A stretch of 64,000 nt of DNA, taken from NCBI GenBank assembly GCA_905221605.1, contig CAJNDS010002024.1, forward strand, positions 201,501 through 265,500, written 5' to 3'. Position 1 is the stretch's first letter; the number at the start of each line of letters is the position of its first letter. A program made the position numbers and the translations under genes. Below, piece after piece: positions 1 through 9,959 of this stretch. The notes beneath the pieces are model-generated. The model made no database searches, was not told the origin of the DNA, and was given only the letters and a program-made list of their open reading frames with translations. The stretch is from Symbiodinium natans (lineage: Eukaryota; Sar; Dinophyceae; Suessiales; Symbiodiniaceae).

Positions 1-12
1 AAGCCCTTGGTC

Positions 13-134
13 TACTTGGTGGTTCATTTGGGTAGTTAGAAGTGGGGTAAGGAAAGGGTAACTCTACTTATGACCTTATTTTGGGTACTGAAAACCCTAC
101 TTATAACTACCCTTGAACTTGAACCTCCAAGTAA
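13..134. mobile_element. Family-1 foldback element (MITE-like)
   Basis: Terminal inverted repeats of the type CTACTTGGAGGTTCATGGG and CCCATGAACCTCCAAGTAG surround a core of GTAGTT-ATAAGTAGGGTT steps. This copy is diverged at its left arm. About 25 related copies occur in the window. No transposase is seen, so any mobility would be non-autonomous. Confidence 0.75.
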
Positions 135-1380
135 GAAGCCAGCGTAAATGAATACTGTACATGCGACTCACAAAGCGGAGTCGGCCGGAAGTGAATCTTG
201 AAGATACACCGGCTCGTCCAGGAGTTCAGCCCCCAGGAAACATGACACGTGGATGCAAGACAAGTGATTTCCAAGCTGCAAGCATCGCTTCTCGTGCGGG
301 CTTCACAACTCCTAAACCACATTCATTTTGGAGGTTCATGGGAAGTTCTAAGTAGGGTTGCTTAGGAGCAGGGCGGTTATGACGTCATTTCAGGCATGTG
401 CAACTTAGAGCCCTACTTCTCACTTACAACTATCAAAGCTTGCCCCTACCAGTACACCCCCCCCTCCCCCCCACCCCCCCCAATGCAGCTCCTATGTGGA
501 CTCTGAACTGCTTTACCCCAAACTCTCTGACTCAAGGGTTTACAGGCTCAGGAGTAAGGCACTGATCGACCCAGTTCTTCCTCGCGTGCTTCCTGCGGAA
601 TGAGGGAGCTCGTGTCCCCTCCTGGTAAAGCCACTCGCGCGCTCGAGGTATCTGGTGCAAGAAATCGGGCTCTGGGTCTTGGCAGCGCAGGCTTCTATTT
701 CGCTTTAATGCAGTGAGAGTGTTTGTAGGGAGCAGATCTGCAGGCTACATCTCCGGGGGGGGGGGGGGAGGGGTGGGGTTGAGGTGGCATACAGCGTATG
801 TATGTATGTAGATATGTATACTGCGAGGGTTTAAAGGACTTTGGGCGTGAGCCCAAAATCAAAATGTTGCGTTTCGATGCGGGCAAGCCACACAGGTACC
901 TATGGCGCGCTTCCGAACTACATGCTGGTGCCGACAGCCTCAGCAGTTCCATGCATCGCAAGTAAGGCGCAGGGAGAACCGATCGAGTGCCCGAAGACCA
1001 ACGTGGCTAGCTTGCTGGTCGGTCCCTCGTGGCAATGCTCGAGATCAGGGAGCCAGTTATTAAACGACCCAGGGCCAACGGGCTGTGGGGTAACCCTAAA
1101 CCCTAAACCCCAACCCTAAACCCTAAACCCCCTTTTGCATCTGGCCTGCTGTGACCCTGCCAGAAACGATGGGTTTAGGGGGAGGATAAATAGCTTCACG
1201 ATGGGTCCTCAAACCCGTAAACTATATCCGGTAATTCAGGTTGCCCTCTTCAAGCGCGTTTCGAGCACTCGGCCGCGCCCTTCTCAGGAGAAGCATTAAC
1301 TGAATTCTGCGGGTGCCGAGGTCGACCCGGGCGTTGTAAGCTCTTAGAGTGTACTCTCGGCGTTCCTCTGACCAGTACAT

Positions 1381-1536
1381 CCTAAACCCCAATCCCTAAA
1401 CCCTAAACCCTAAACCCTAAACCCTAAACCCTAAACCCTAAACCCTAAACCCCAATCCCTAAACCCTAAACCCTAAACCCTAAACCCCAATCCCTAAACC
1501 CTAAACCCTAAACCCTAAACCGTAAACCTCAATCCC
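1381..1536 (-). repeat. Interstitial telomere-like tract (CCCTAAA on +)
   Basis: About 20 CCCTAAA units with CCCCAAT variants and a degenerate right end. Confidence 0.95.
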
Positions 1537-2053
1537 TGTACACCACTTCGGCTGAACCCAACACAGATGTGCGAACCGCCGCTTCGGGAGTCCAGGCGTG
1601 AGAGTTTCAAGGGACCACAGAACCTGATAGCAAGTTTTTGCCACCCGCCAAGCTGATAACAAGTTTAGGGTTTAGGGTTTAGGGCTTGGGGTTTAGGGTT
1701 TAGGACTAAACATCGCCCCTGCGTAGCTTTAAACCTGACGCTCTTTTCTGACGGGTAAGCCTGCCGGCACCTGCCAGACCGGTCTTCGTGCCACAGAGCG
1801 GCAGTAGTATAGATAGCAAACGCTAGAACTGTTAGTGTCCTGGTCCCGGCTGATATTTATTCAGAAGTCAAGCTTTCCCCAAGGGTCCATGGACGTAAAT
1901 CAAGGCAATGTTTGGGCCTTAAGGTACATCCTGTTTTGGGGACCTTGGGGCTCACGTTTATAATAATGGGTTTACACCCCTCCCCTAGGTTCCCGCCATA
2001 AATATCTATCAACTAAGCTTTGTCATCCCTAAATAGCCTTAAATGAACTTAGC

Positions 2054-2142
2054 CGCTGAGTTCAGAAGCCCCAAAAAAGTGTACACTTTCAGTCTATAGG
2101 GGAGTGTCGTATCCCAAAAAGCGTAAAGTGTACTCACTGATT
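2054..2142. mobile_element. Family-5 foldback element
   Basis: Arms CTGAGTTCAGAAGCC...AAAAAGTGTACACTTT and AAAGTGTACTCACTGA face each other around a TATAGGGGAGTG centre. Related copies lie at 31420-31525 and 35437-35535. Confidence 0.7.
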
Positions 2143-2406
2143 AGGGGGGGGAAGCCCAGGGGGCTTAGTATAGAGGGGGTAGTAGGGGAACCCATGAAAA
2201 ACCCCAAACCCGAAACCCGAACCCCTAAACGAACCCTAAACCCTAAACCCTAAACCCGAAACCCTAAACCCTAAACATGAGATGCGGTACGCCGGACCCT
2301 TAGGGTTTGCTGGAAAGGGAAGGCTTGGAGGATGCGCCGCTGCAGCAGGATGCCTTGGGATGGAGGTTTCAGGGTACTGAGTCACCCAATTAGAACTGTA
2401 CTTATA

Positions 2407-2480
2407 GGTTTAGGGCCAGTTTAGGGTTTAGGGTTTAGGGTTTAGGGTTTGGGGTTTAGGGTTTGGGGTTTAGGGTTGCG
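2407..2480 (+). repeat. Interstitial telomere-like tract (TTTAGGG on +)
   Basis: About 10 units with some TTTGGGG variants. Confidence 0.9.
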
Positions 2481-3295
2481 GGTTATAACCCAACTCTAAC
2501 CCTGTTAGGGTACTTATAACTACACGTATTGTGGTCTTTGTGGGACAGAAGGCAACTGGGGTCTAAGGTGGTACCCTCGGGTTTGGGGACCCTTTAAAAT
2601 AGGGTTTAGGGTTTAGGGCTTGAAAGTCTCCTGTAAGGTCATATAAGGGCCATATTGGGAGTATATCAAGGGGAACTTTGAGGGGCACAATCTTCGGGGT
2701 ACGAGCCTTAATCCCTTGCGGGGTTGGGTGCGGTTCCTAAGCACCGTTGCCCTGCGCGGCAGTGGAAAGAACATCTAGCCATAAAGGGCACCTCATGATA
2801 CCTCATGAGGACTGAATCTCGGGTTTAGGGTTTAACCCCTAAACCCTGAACACTGACACTAAACCCTAAACAAAAACCTTTTTGTCACGTTTGTCGGTGC
2901 CGATAAACTATTAAGGCGTGGACAGGGGAGCAGTCATTTACCCTAGGGTTCCAAGTGTACTAAGAATACCTACTTTGTGGTCTCAAGTCTACAAATAATG
3001 CCTAATTTGGGCAAACTTAAAGCCGTAGGGTTGAAGTTGTCAAGTGTGCTCTGGAAATCGCGGTTTGAGGCATGTAGTTGTCACGGCAATGGTTGAGCGT
3101 AGGGCGCAAATCGCCCCTACCGTCTCAGCTCACTTTCGCGCGTTTACTAGGTCAACACTCCATGTCTCTTGTTTCGTCGAGGGCTTGATTGTCCATCCGT
3201 CAACTAGGATGAGGGGTTGTGCGCGTGTCTCACTCAACCATGCGCTGCCTGCACCACTCGCAAGGGCTGTCATTCGACCGCTCATTTCCTGTCTG

Positions 3296-3389
3296 AACCC
3301 TAAACCCTAAACCCTAAACCCTAAACCCTAAACCCTAAACCCTAAACCCTAAACCCTAAACCCTAAACCCTAAACCCTAAACCCTAAAC
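3296..3389 (-). repeat. Interstitial telomere-like tract (CCCTAAA on +)
   Basis: Thirteen nearly perfect units that abut the exon-like segment starting at 3391. Confidence 0.95.
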
Positions 3390-3390
3390 T

Positions 3391-3490
3391 CTAACTGTAG
3401 CAAATCAAGTTCAACCAAGGCGCTGCAGGCGTGGATGTTCCCGTGGAAGGGGTCCGGGCCGGGAGGAGCAGAGTGAGCGTGGCCATGTTC
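3391..3490 (-). CDS. Candidate last exon of the Lys/Glu-rich gene (strand ambiguous)
   Basis: On the minus strand, acceptor GGGCAG| at 3491-3492 opens a 100-nt frame (NMATLTLLLPARTPSTG...) ending in TAG at 3391-3393. Its start phase fits the donor phase of the exon at 5077-5165. The opposite strand also offers a clean reading, from TGTAG|CAAATC at 3401 to TGA at 3530-3532 (frame includes GVRAGRSRVSVAMFLPNAG). A second minus frame (EHGHAHSAPPGPDPFHG) ends at a GTTAGA donor. I favour minus only because neighbouring exons are minus. Confidence 0.35.
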
Positions 3491-3795
3491 CTGCCCAACG
3501 CCGGACTTTGTCCAACATTGAGGAAATACTGACAGTAATTACCATAGCAGCTATACAAATCTTGATAATAGTAGCAATAATTAGGGTGTTGCACGAACAC
3601 TCTTCCTTAAGAATACAGGCCTTGTAAACTTGTTGTTGACTACTGTCATGTCTTTTGATGTTAGTGTTTGGTTATCTAAAATTACAGTTGTTTTTTGCTT
3701 TGGGCAGGTGGCTTGTGGTCCCCCTTTCAGATTTGCCCTGCTCCAATGCAAAGCTCACAAAGCTGACTCCGCCGACTCAGAGCCCAAGCATGACA

Positions 3796-3941
3796 GGGTT
3801 TAGGGTTTAGGGTTTAGGGTTTAGGGTTTAGGGTTTAGGGTTTAGGGTTTAGGGTTTAGGGTTTAGGGTTTAGGGTTTAGGGTTTAGGGTTTAGGGTTTA
3901 GGGTTTCTGGTTTAGGGTTTAGGGTTTAGGGTTTAGGGAGG
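3796..3941 (+). repeat. Interstitial telomere-like tract (TTTAGGG on +)
   Basis: About 20 units, with a single GTTTCTGG interruption. Confidence 0.95.
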
Positions 3942-4142
3942 GTTTGAAAGGGTCATAGGGGGTAGAGTTTAGGGGTGCAACAAAAGCGAACCCTAACCCC
4001 TCAACCACAAAAACCCACCCAGCCCCCCCTGCCTGGATTTCGATCCTTTCCCGCGTAAGCTGGACTCGTGCCTGTCAAGAGAAGATGATGTCGGGTTTCG
4101 GAGGTTCATGTGGCCTGAGCATCCCTGCGGGTAGACCCTTGC

Positions 4143-4263
4143 TCCTTGGAGGTTCAAGGGTAGCTATAAGCAGGGTTATAAGTACCCTAAACCCTAAACC
4201 CCAAATCCTAAGCTTAGTTACCCTACCTATAACCCCACTTATAACTACCCCTGAACCTCCAAG
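4143..4263. mobile_element. Family-1 foldback element with telomere units in its centre
   Basis: Arms CTTGGAGGTTCAAGGGTAG and CTACCCCTGAACCTCCAAG. Where other copies read AAGTACCCTAAATAAGG, this one carries two CCCTAAA units and variants. Confidence 0.8.
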
Positions 4264-4907
4264 TCTCATGACGAAAGTGAGTTGGCGCAGCTTTTTGTTT
4301 CCTCCTTGGGCAACTCCCAGGCATCCCTGGCCCACTCCCGGCTTGCCAAAGGTTTAACCTCTGTGCAGGAGTCCCATCAAGCCTTGGAGGTTCCTGGGTA
4401 GTTCGAAGTCGGTTCTAAGTAGGGTGCTTAAAACCCTACTTCTAACGCCCTAAACCCTAACCCCTAAACCCTAAATCCTAAACTACCTGTAAACCTCATA
4501 GAAAGGAAGGGCAAAGGATCCTGCCCAGGCCTTGATGGTAGCCAAGTCACGGCAAGAGTCGATCTCGCAGACTACTTGCAGCAGCAAGTTAACCTACTGG
4601 TTCTTTACCTATCCTGTACTTATGTACCCCTTCTCAGGGATTATACAAGGGCATATTTGGTACCTTATTAAACCCCTATCCATATATACATATATACATA
4701 AATATAAATATATATACTTGTACCCTGTTTCAGGATTCTATAGGGAGATATGAGGTACCTAATTCCCTCAACCACTACGAAGAACCAGCGGGTTAACTTT
4801 TCAAGTGAGCAGTTTGCCCTTTCTTCTTCCTGGGCACGAAGGGGGGGGGGGGGCATCCTGAAGATGTTGCGAAGCACGCTAAAAAACTTGTGCTTGCTTT
4901 AGGACTT

Positions 4908-5013
4908 CGGGTTTGGGGTTTAGGTTTAGGGTTTAGGGTTTAGGGTTTAGGGTTTAGGGTTTAGGGTTTAGGGTTTAGGGTTTAGGGTTTAGGGTTTAGG
5001 GTTTAGGGTTTAG
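4908..5013 (+). repeat. Interstitial telomere-like tract (TTTAGGG on +)
   Basis: About 15 TTTAGGG units in register. Confidence 0.95.
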
Positions 5014-5076
5014 GGGACTGACCACGAACATTGGCACTCCTCTCAGGGTGGTTTTGCCTTATCTGGGGAAACTAAC

Positions 5077-5165
5077 CTCAGCCTCTTGCTTGCAAGGAGC
5101 AACTGGGTCTTCTGAACCTGAATCGCTCTTCGCTGTTCCTTTCTTCGCTGCTTCTTCGACTTCTC
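5077..5165 (-). CDS. Lys/Glu-rich gene, exon (89 nt)
   Basis: Polypyrimidine acceptor GTGTTCTCAG| is followed by an open frame EKSKKQRRKEQRRAIQVQKT and then LLLASKRLR, ending at a near-consensus donor CTGAG|GTTAGT. Start phase 0, end phase 2. The composition suggests a basic helical or coiled-coil segment. The left-hand sequence of the same gene may continue at 3391-3490. No family recognised. Confidence 0.75.
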
Positions 5166-5232
5166 CTGAGAACACAGAAGGACAACATGCTGTTCCGATG
5201 CTGGTACCGGCCCAACCAGGCACGCGTTATTT

Positions 5233-5320
5233 GGGTAGTTCTCCAAAACAGGGCCCCTTTTTTTGAGGTCCTTTTCTATTAATAAGGGTGCCGCACTATA
5301 TAGGGGACCCCGGGACTACT
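5233..5320. mobile_element. Family-2 foldback element, degraded
   Basis: Begins GGGTAGTTCTCCAAAACAGGG and has the AAGGGTGCCGCACTATATAGGGGACC core typical of this family. The right arm is decayed. Confidence 0.55.
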
Positions 5321-5420
5321 CAGTTTGCAGAGGGCTGAACTACGGCGAGCCATGAAGATGCCTGCATGCCATTTGGCTGTGTTCCAAGCTGAGGCCCTAA
5401 ACTCTCCTGGAAGCCCCCAG

Positions 5421-5479
5421 AACCCTAAACCCTAAACCCCAAACCCTAAACCCTAAACCCTAAACCCTAAACCCTAAAA
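5421..5479 (-). repeat. Interstitial telomere-like tract (CCCTAAA on +)
   Basis: About 8 units. It lies in the intron between the exons at 5529-5586 and 5077-5165. Confidence 0.9.
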
Positions 5480-5528
5480 AAATGTTTGAGGCTTGGAGGC
5501 CGAAATCAAGCTCAGATGCCACTTCGAC

Positions 5529-5586
5529 CTTCATCTTCGTGTCCTCCTCGGGGTTCATCTTGGGCGAAGCAACCTCCGAGGCTTCC
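5529..5586 (-). CDS. Lys/Glu-rich gene, exon (58 nt)
   Basis: Frame EASEVASPKMNPEEDTKMK. The acceptor is TTTAG|G, i.e. the last unit of the adjoining telomere tract (on minus the tract reads TTTAGGG). The donor is AAG|GTCGAA. Phase 2 in, phase 0 out, matching its neighbours. Confidence 0.65.
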
Positions 5587-5657
5587 CTAAACCCTAAACC
5601 CTAAACCCTAAACCCTAAACCCTAAACCCTAAACCCTAAACCCTAAACCCTAAACCT
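5587..5657 (-). repeat. Telomere-like tract abutting an exon
   Basis: About 10 CCCTAAA units. On the transcribed strand it reads (TTTAGGG)n and ends directly in the 3' splice site of the exon at 5529-5586. Confidence 0.95.
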
Positions 5658-5763
5658 TCCCAAAAGCATCTTCAGACCATTTCGAGCCGAAGGGGTAAGA
5701 AACCTGAATCCAGCTCGGGGCCATGTCAGGCCGTACTGTACACCTATATTGACTGGGAGCGGC

Positions 5764-5863
5764 TTAGGGTTTAGGGTTTAGGGTTTAGGGTTTAGGGTTT
5801 AGGGTTTAGGGTTTAGGGTTTAGGGTTTAGGGTTTAGGGTTTAGGGTTTAGGGTTTAGGGTTT
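5764..5863 (+). repeat. Interstitial telomere-like tract (TTTAGGG on +)
   Basis: About 14 perfect units. Confidence 0.95.
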
Positions 5864-6305
5864 GTAGTAGGAGCCAAAAAACTGGAAACTCAATAGCCTC
5901 AATCCCTAAGAGTAAAGTATAGGGAATCCCAGAACCATTTAAAACGGTTTCCAACTTTTTGGGGTTTACTGTAGGAACGTGCAGACACTTTACTTTCTCC
6001 AGCCAGTGTCCTTCTTGCCACTCTCTGTACCGACAGCGTAAGGGACATTAGCAATTGCCCCCTTCAGCTAAGAGGTGTAGCCGTGCAACCCATAAAACGT
6101 AGTTGTCCCCCTTTAGATAAGAGGTGTAAAAAAGTGTAGCCCATAAACCTGTGGCTAGATGGCGGAAAGCATTGGCTAAACCCAAACCCTAGACCCGTTT
6201 TTTGTAAGCCCTGAACCCTAAACTTCAATCCTAAACCCTAAACCCCAAACCCCTAAACCCTGCCCACTCCCGCGCCTTCAAGATGGGAGAGGGTGCAGGC
6301 ATGGC

Positions 6306-6351
6306 CTTGGGCGAAGTCTTCCCGACTTTGCCGAGGCTGATGGCTTGCTTC
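6306..6351 (-). CDS. Lys/Glu-rich gene, exon (46 nt)
   Basis: Acceptor ATGTCAG|GA, frame SKPSASAKSGRLRP, donor CCAAG|GCCATG of the GC type. Phase 1 in, phase 2 out. Another frame is also open here, so this choice rests on phase agreement with the exons on both sides. Confidence 0.5.
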
Positions 6352-6390
6352 CTGACATCTGGTGTGGGGTCCCTAAAGCCCCCTAAGCCG

Positions 6391-6463
6391 GGGTTTAGGG
6401 TTTAGGGTTTAGGGTTTAGGGTTTAGGGTTTAGGGTTTAGGGTTTAGGGTTTAGGGTTTAGGG
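6391..6463 (+). repeat. Interstitial telomere-like tract (TTTAGGG on +)
   Basis: About 10 units, then GGGCTACTTGAAGG, the junction with a family-1 element. Confidence 0.95.
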
Positions 6464-6469
6464 CTACTT

Positions 6470-6592
6470 GAAGGGTTTAGGGCTACTTGAAGGTTCATAG
6501 GTTGTTATAAGTAAGGTTACAGGTAACCTCAGTCAGGTTATAGCTTTAGTTACCTGCATATAACCAGACTTATAACAACCCCCAAGCACCCT
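6470..6592. mobile_element. Family-1 foldback element
   Basis: Starts CTACTTGAAGGTTCATAGG directly after GGG of a telomere unit and ends in CTTATAACAACCCCCAAG. The right arm is decayed. Confidence 0.65.
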
Positions 6593-6672
6593 AAACCTTT
6601 TACCACCCTTTGCTTAAGAGCCCCCAGAAATAATGGAATCCCTCTAGTGGCCTTATAGAGAAAGAAAAAAGT

Positions 6673-6676
<4 letters not shown>

Positions 6677-6707
<31 letters not shown>

Positions 6708-6737
6708 CTTTTTTTTTTTTGGGGGGGGGGGGGGGGC
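6677..6737. repeat. (AT)n, poly-T and poly-G low-complexity run
   Basis: An (AT)-rich microsatellite, then 11 T, then about 16 G. Confidence 0.95.
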
Positions 6738-6834
6738 TTCTTGCGGCCACGTGATGAGGACACAACTTCACAACTTCGTCGATCTTTGTCTCCCATGTCA
6801 GCCACACCCAGCATAACAGTATCACTTGAGATGC

Positions 6835-6947
6835 TCCCCCTAAAACTATATTGTGGTACCGCCTATTCTGATGCGAAAACTAAATTATAGTACCCCCCCC
6901 CCCATTATGATCCCTATGAAGGACTGCTAGTAAAAGGGGGAACATCC
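6835..6947. mobile_element. Family-6-like foldback, degraded
   Basis: Right arm ATTATGATCCCTATGAAGGACTGCTAGTA resembles the arms of the elements at 14549-14606 and 34624-34709. The centre holds poly-C. Confidence 0.4.
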
Positions 6948-7023
6948 CACGGTAAGATTCCCACTGCAATGCTGATAGCGGCACCCTTTACATGAAGCCT
7001 CTCGGTGTGGAGTGCATTTCTGT

Positions 7024-7119
7024 CCCTAAACCCTAAACCCTAAACCCTAAACCCTAAACCCTAAACCCTAAACCCTAAACCCTAAACCCTAAACCCTAAA
7101 CCCTAAACCCTAAACCCTA
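7024..7119 (-). repeat. Interstitial telomere-like tract (CCCTAAA on +)
   Basis: About 14 units. It directly follows the donor of the exon at 7126-7177 in the transcribed direction. Confidence 0.95.
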
Positions 7120-7125
7120 ACCTAC

Positions 7126-7177
7126 TGAGCCTCTTCTCCCGCTTCTGTGACTTTGTCAACTTTGGTGCCTTGGGCTC
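7126..7177 (-). CDS. Lys/Glu-rich gene, exon (52 nt)
   Basis: Acceptor ATCCGAG|, frame EPKAPKLTKSQKREKRL, donor CTCA|GTAGGT. Phase 0 in, phase 1 out. The intron that follows opens with GTAGG and runs at once into TTTAGGG units. Confidence 0.7.
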
Positions 7178-7366
7178 CTCGGATGAGAATGCTCCAACGC
7201 AGCGGAAGATACATGCACACATACACACATACATGCATACATATATACATGCATGTATATATATATATATGTTTAGTTATTTATGTATTTATATATGGCG
7301 TGTGATGTTGACGCTCGGCCCATGCGATCATGTCGTGCAGGACGTCGGCCAAAGCACCGAAGAAAC

Positions 7367-7414
7367 GTCCATGTTCTGTGGCTTGCCGGCAGCCTTTTTC
7401 TTCTTCGCTTTCTC
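7367..7414 (-). CDS. Lys/Glu-rich gene, most 5' exon found (48 nt)
   Basis: Strong acceptor CCCTTGTTTCAG|, frame EKAKKKKAAGKPQNMD, donor GAC|GTTTCT. Phase 0 in and out. Together the exons 7367-7414, 7126-7177, 6306-6351, 5529-5586 and 5077-5165 join with matching phase (293 nt) into a basic, Lys/Glu-rich chain, plausibly coiled coil or nucleic-acid binding. Start codon and family were not identified. Confidence 0.65.
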
Positions 7415-7639
7415 CTGAAACAAGGGCTACAAAATCTCAGAAACCTTCAAGAACTTCAAGGAGGGCCTTCGGGTTCGCAGATAATCCTCTCGGGTCTGCT
7501 ACCCCTACTGCGGGCCTGGAGTACTGCACTTGTTCTCCTGCATAGAACAGACGACTCTAAGGCATCTGACGATCAAACTGCAGGCCTGTCACTGCAGAGG
7601 GACCCATGTGATGAGAATTGGTACTTGGAGTAGTTTATA

Positions 7640-8345
7640 ACAGGAATATTTCCAAGTAGTTTATAACAGGAATATCAGGAGATGAGGCTGGTCATGTTGG
7701 TCATTCATGGAAGTTCTGTAGGCGCCTGCGTTCTGTTTGCTTCGCAATGCTCCCTGCAGGACTGGCGGTGCCACGTGGGAGCAGCATTGAGGTTGGCACA
7801 TGAAGTGTCCGAGGCTAAATGGAAGAGCTCGATACAAAAACCCGAACTGCTAAACCCTGAACACCAGTTGTAACGGACCTGTCCAAGGTGTAGAGCTTCA
7901 TCGGGATTTCAGCCTAAGTCTTACAGGGAGGGACCCCTGTAGTATGCTAACTCTAGTGAACTAAATCACTATTGCTACAACCCACTTGAGAGCCCTTATA
8001 TCACTCTACTAATGACTTATAACCAGGCGCGCCCGCCTTGAAAGGAAACCCTACACCCTGAACCCTAAACCCTAAACCCTAAACTAAGCCTGATGGAGTG
8101 CCCGAAGGAGTTGCATGAATTGCTCAGTCGTCGCCAGGGCTCTTCTATGGACATGGCGGTGTACTTGGGCAGGTTGTTGACGACCTTCTTCACCGTCCCC
8201 TTGTACCTTGATTTTAGAGCTGAGAATGAGAGACATCCCCTAAACTACCCTTTTGCGCAGGCTTGTCCCAGCGCCCATGGTCGAGTACGTCGCTCCCTAA
8301 ACTACCCTAAACCCTAAACTACCCTAAACCCTAAACCCTAAACCC
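7640..8345. other. Intergenic or intronic stretch
   Basis: A 25-nt direct duplication (GGAGTAGTTTATAACAGG type) sits at 7627-7678, followed by unique sequence and telomere-like pieces at 8044-8083 and 8299-8346. No supported gene. Confidence 0.5.
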
Positions 8346-8352
8346 TAACTAC

Positions 8353-8415
8353 CAAGCGCCATGCCCCGAAGCTCCATGGGATGGTGAAGAAAGCACAAAC
8401 TCTTTGGCGGAATCA
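8353..8415 (-). CDS. Exon-like segment (63 nt), possible 5' part of the Lys/Glu-rich gene
   Basis: Acceptor CATGTAG|T, frame DSAKEFVLSSPSHGASGHGA, donor CTTG|GTAGTT. It is bracketed by CCCTAAA on the left and TTTAGGG on the right. Its end phase (2) does not fit the next exon (7414), so another exon would be needed. A + strand frame (KRHAPKLHGMVKKAQTLW) is also open. Confidence 0.35.
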
Positions 8416-8422
8416 CTACATG

Positions 8423-8466
8423 GGTTTAGGGTTTAGGGTTTAGGGTTTAGGGTTTAGGGTTCAGGG
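8423..8466 (+). repeat. Interstitial telomere-like tract (TTTAGGG on +)
   Basis: About 6 units, running directly into a family-2 arm. Confidence 0.9.
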
Positions 8467-8469
8467 TTG

Positions 8470-8640
8470 CCTCTAAATTAGGGCCCCTTCTTGGGGGTCC
8501 TATACATCTAGGTGGCCCAATCGCCATATCTTCAAGAAGGGCACCCTTTTCTGGTTCGGTTGCTTTACAAGAGAGCCTTGAGCCAAACAAAGGAAAAAGG
8601 GTACCACTGGGCTACCAAACGGACCCTAACTCAGAGAAAT
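8470..8640. mobile_element. Family-2 foldback interrupted by a family-3 foldback
   Basis: Left family-2 arm CTCTAAATTAGGGCCCC (8470-8510) and right arm GGACCCTAACTCAGAGAAA (8621-8640) are separated by a complete family-3 element. Confidence 0.75.
8511..8617. mobile_element. Family-3 foldback element, nested
   Basis: Arms GGTGGCCCAATC and CACTGGGCTACC with the internal AAGGGCACCCTTTT and AAAAAGGGTACC blocks of this family. Confidence 0.8.
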
Positions 8641-9030
8641 CCCCCCGAATACAGCTTGGCTGCTTGGGCCCATTGAACTTGCGGGCGCCCTTGCACTTTC
8701 CGTTCTTCACGTGGCGCTTCACCATGCTTGTGCGAGGCAGCGGGAAGACTTTGACCTCCCCTGCTTGCAACCCTAAATCGCAGTATATACTGACTGTGAT
8801 GCACATTGACTCTATAGATGAACCCATACATACTAAAAACATTGTATAGATTATAGAAATTAATTATAGAGCATAACGTCGCTGAATATCTCGTAGTAGG
8901 TAATAGAGTACTAGGGACATGTGATGACATGCTTTGACATGGCTTTGCCTTCTTCGGCAGTGCTTGCATGTCAACCTCGCACCTCAAAGCACACATGACT
9001 GACTCTAAGCCCAAAACCCTCTTTTGCAAC

Positions 9031-9106
9031 AGGCCTCACCCTAAACCCTAAACCCTAAACCCTAAACCCTAAACCCTAAACCCTAAACCCTAAACCCTAA
9101 ACCCTA
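9031..9106 (-). repeat. Interstitial telomere-like tract (CCCTAAA on +)
   Basis: About 11 units, preceded by CCCTCTTTTGCAACAGG, the recurring junction motif. Confidence 0.95.
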
Positions 9107-9610
9107 AGGCGTGTGAGTCGCTTGGAAGCTTTGTGTAGCATGATGGGGCAATGGGCATCTTGAGCCGAGGTTGGCAATTTTGGAGGGATGGGAGATGTGG
9201 CGGTTTCCGATCTTAGGGTTTAGGGTTTAGGGGTAACCTGTTGGGGGGGGGGGGGGGTCCCCTTAAGGGGTTCCATTCTATTTCGGATTTAAAGGAGTAC
9301 CCCTATTTTGTTAAATACCGTGGTTCAAAGTCCGGTGCTGAGTTGTTAAATCTCTCTGCTGCTTCGAACTCTAAGGTAGGGGTTGGCTGCAACGACTGCG
9401 CTTTTGGGGGACACATAGCCTATCCTCCCCTTGGAACCTTAATTGCAATAATATTTTTAATGTCCTATTGGGTTTTACTTAAACAAAAATTATGAAAGAA
9501 TTTCCAAGGGGGATATCGTAGCGAGGCTAGCCTCCCGGCTGAGAAGTCTTTGCGACGCGACATCCGGACGAACCCAATTTCCAACAGCCACGTGAGTTCC
9601 ACCCTGGACC

Positions 9611-9738
9611 CTACTTGGAGGAGGGTCATGGGTAGGTATAAGTGGAGTTATCAGTAGGGGAACTCTAGTTATAACTGGCTGTAACCTTATCTAGGGTCCT
9701 GATAACCCTAATGATAACTACCCATGAAGCTCCAAGTA
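9611..9738. mobile_element. Family-1 foldback element
   Basis: CTACTTGGAGGAGGGTCATGGG at left and CCCATGAAGCTCCAAGTA at right, with ATAAGTGGAGTTATCAGTAGGG in the core. Confidence 0.75.
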
Positions 9739-9777
9739 TACACTCCACACTCCAAACATCCCTCTGCCGCCCCCCCA

Positions 9778-9890
9778 AACCCCAAACCCTAAACCCTAAA
9801 CTCTAAACCCTAAACCCCAAAACCCTAAACCCCAAAACCCTAAACCCAAAACCGTAAACCGTAAACCCTAAACCCTGCACCCTAAACCCT
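9778..9890 (-). repeat. Degenerate telomere-like tract
   Basis: CCCTAAA units mixed with CCCCAAA, CCGTAAA and CCCAAAA variants. Confidence 0.85.
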
Positions 9891-9959
9891 CCCCCCAAGC
9901 CTTGAAACGAAAGGAACCTGCTGACGCCTTGTGTCTCCTGCCAGCTCGGAGGCCTGTCG

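Larger units (their letters stand above)
136..3390. other. Repeat-rich stretch without a supported gene
   Basis: Holds a partial family-1 foldback (about 329-432), poly-C and poly-G runs (460-480, 755-770), telomere-like tracts in both orientations (1091-1132, 1381-1536, 1664-1707, 2198-2276, 2407-2480, 3296-3389), a family-5 foldback (2054-2142) and GC-richer unique pieces. Open frames here are short and I do not call any of them a gene. Confidence 0.6.

Noticed and set aside
1381-1536. CRISPR-like array
   Set aside because: The repeats are contiguous 7-mers without spacers.
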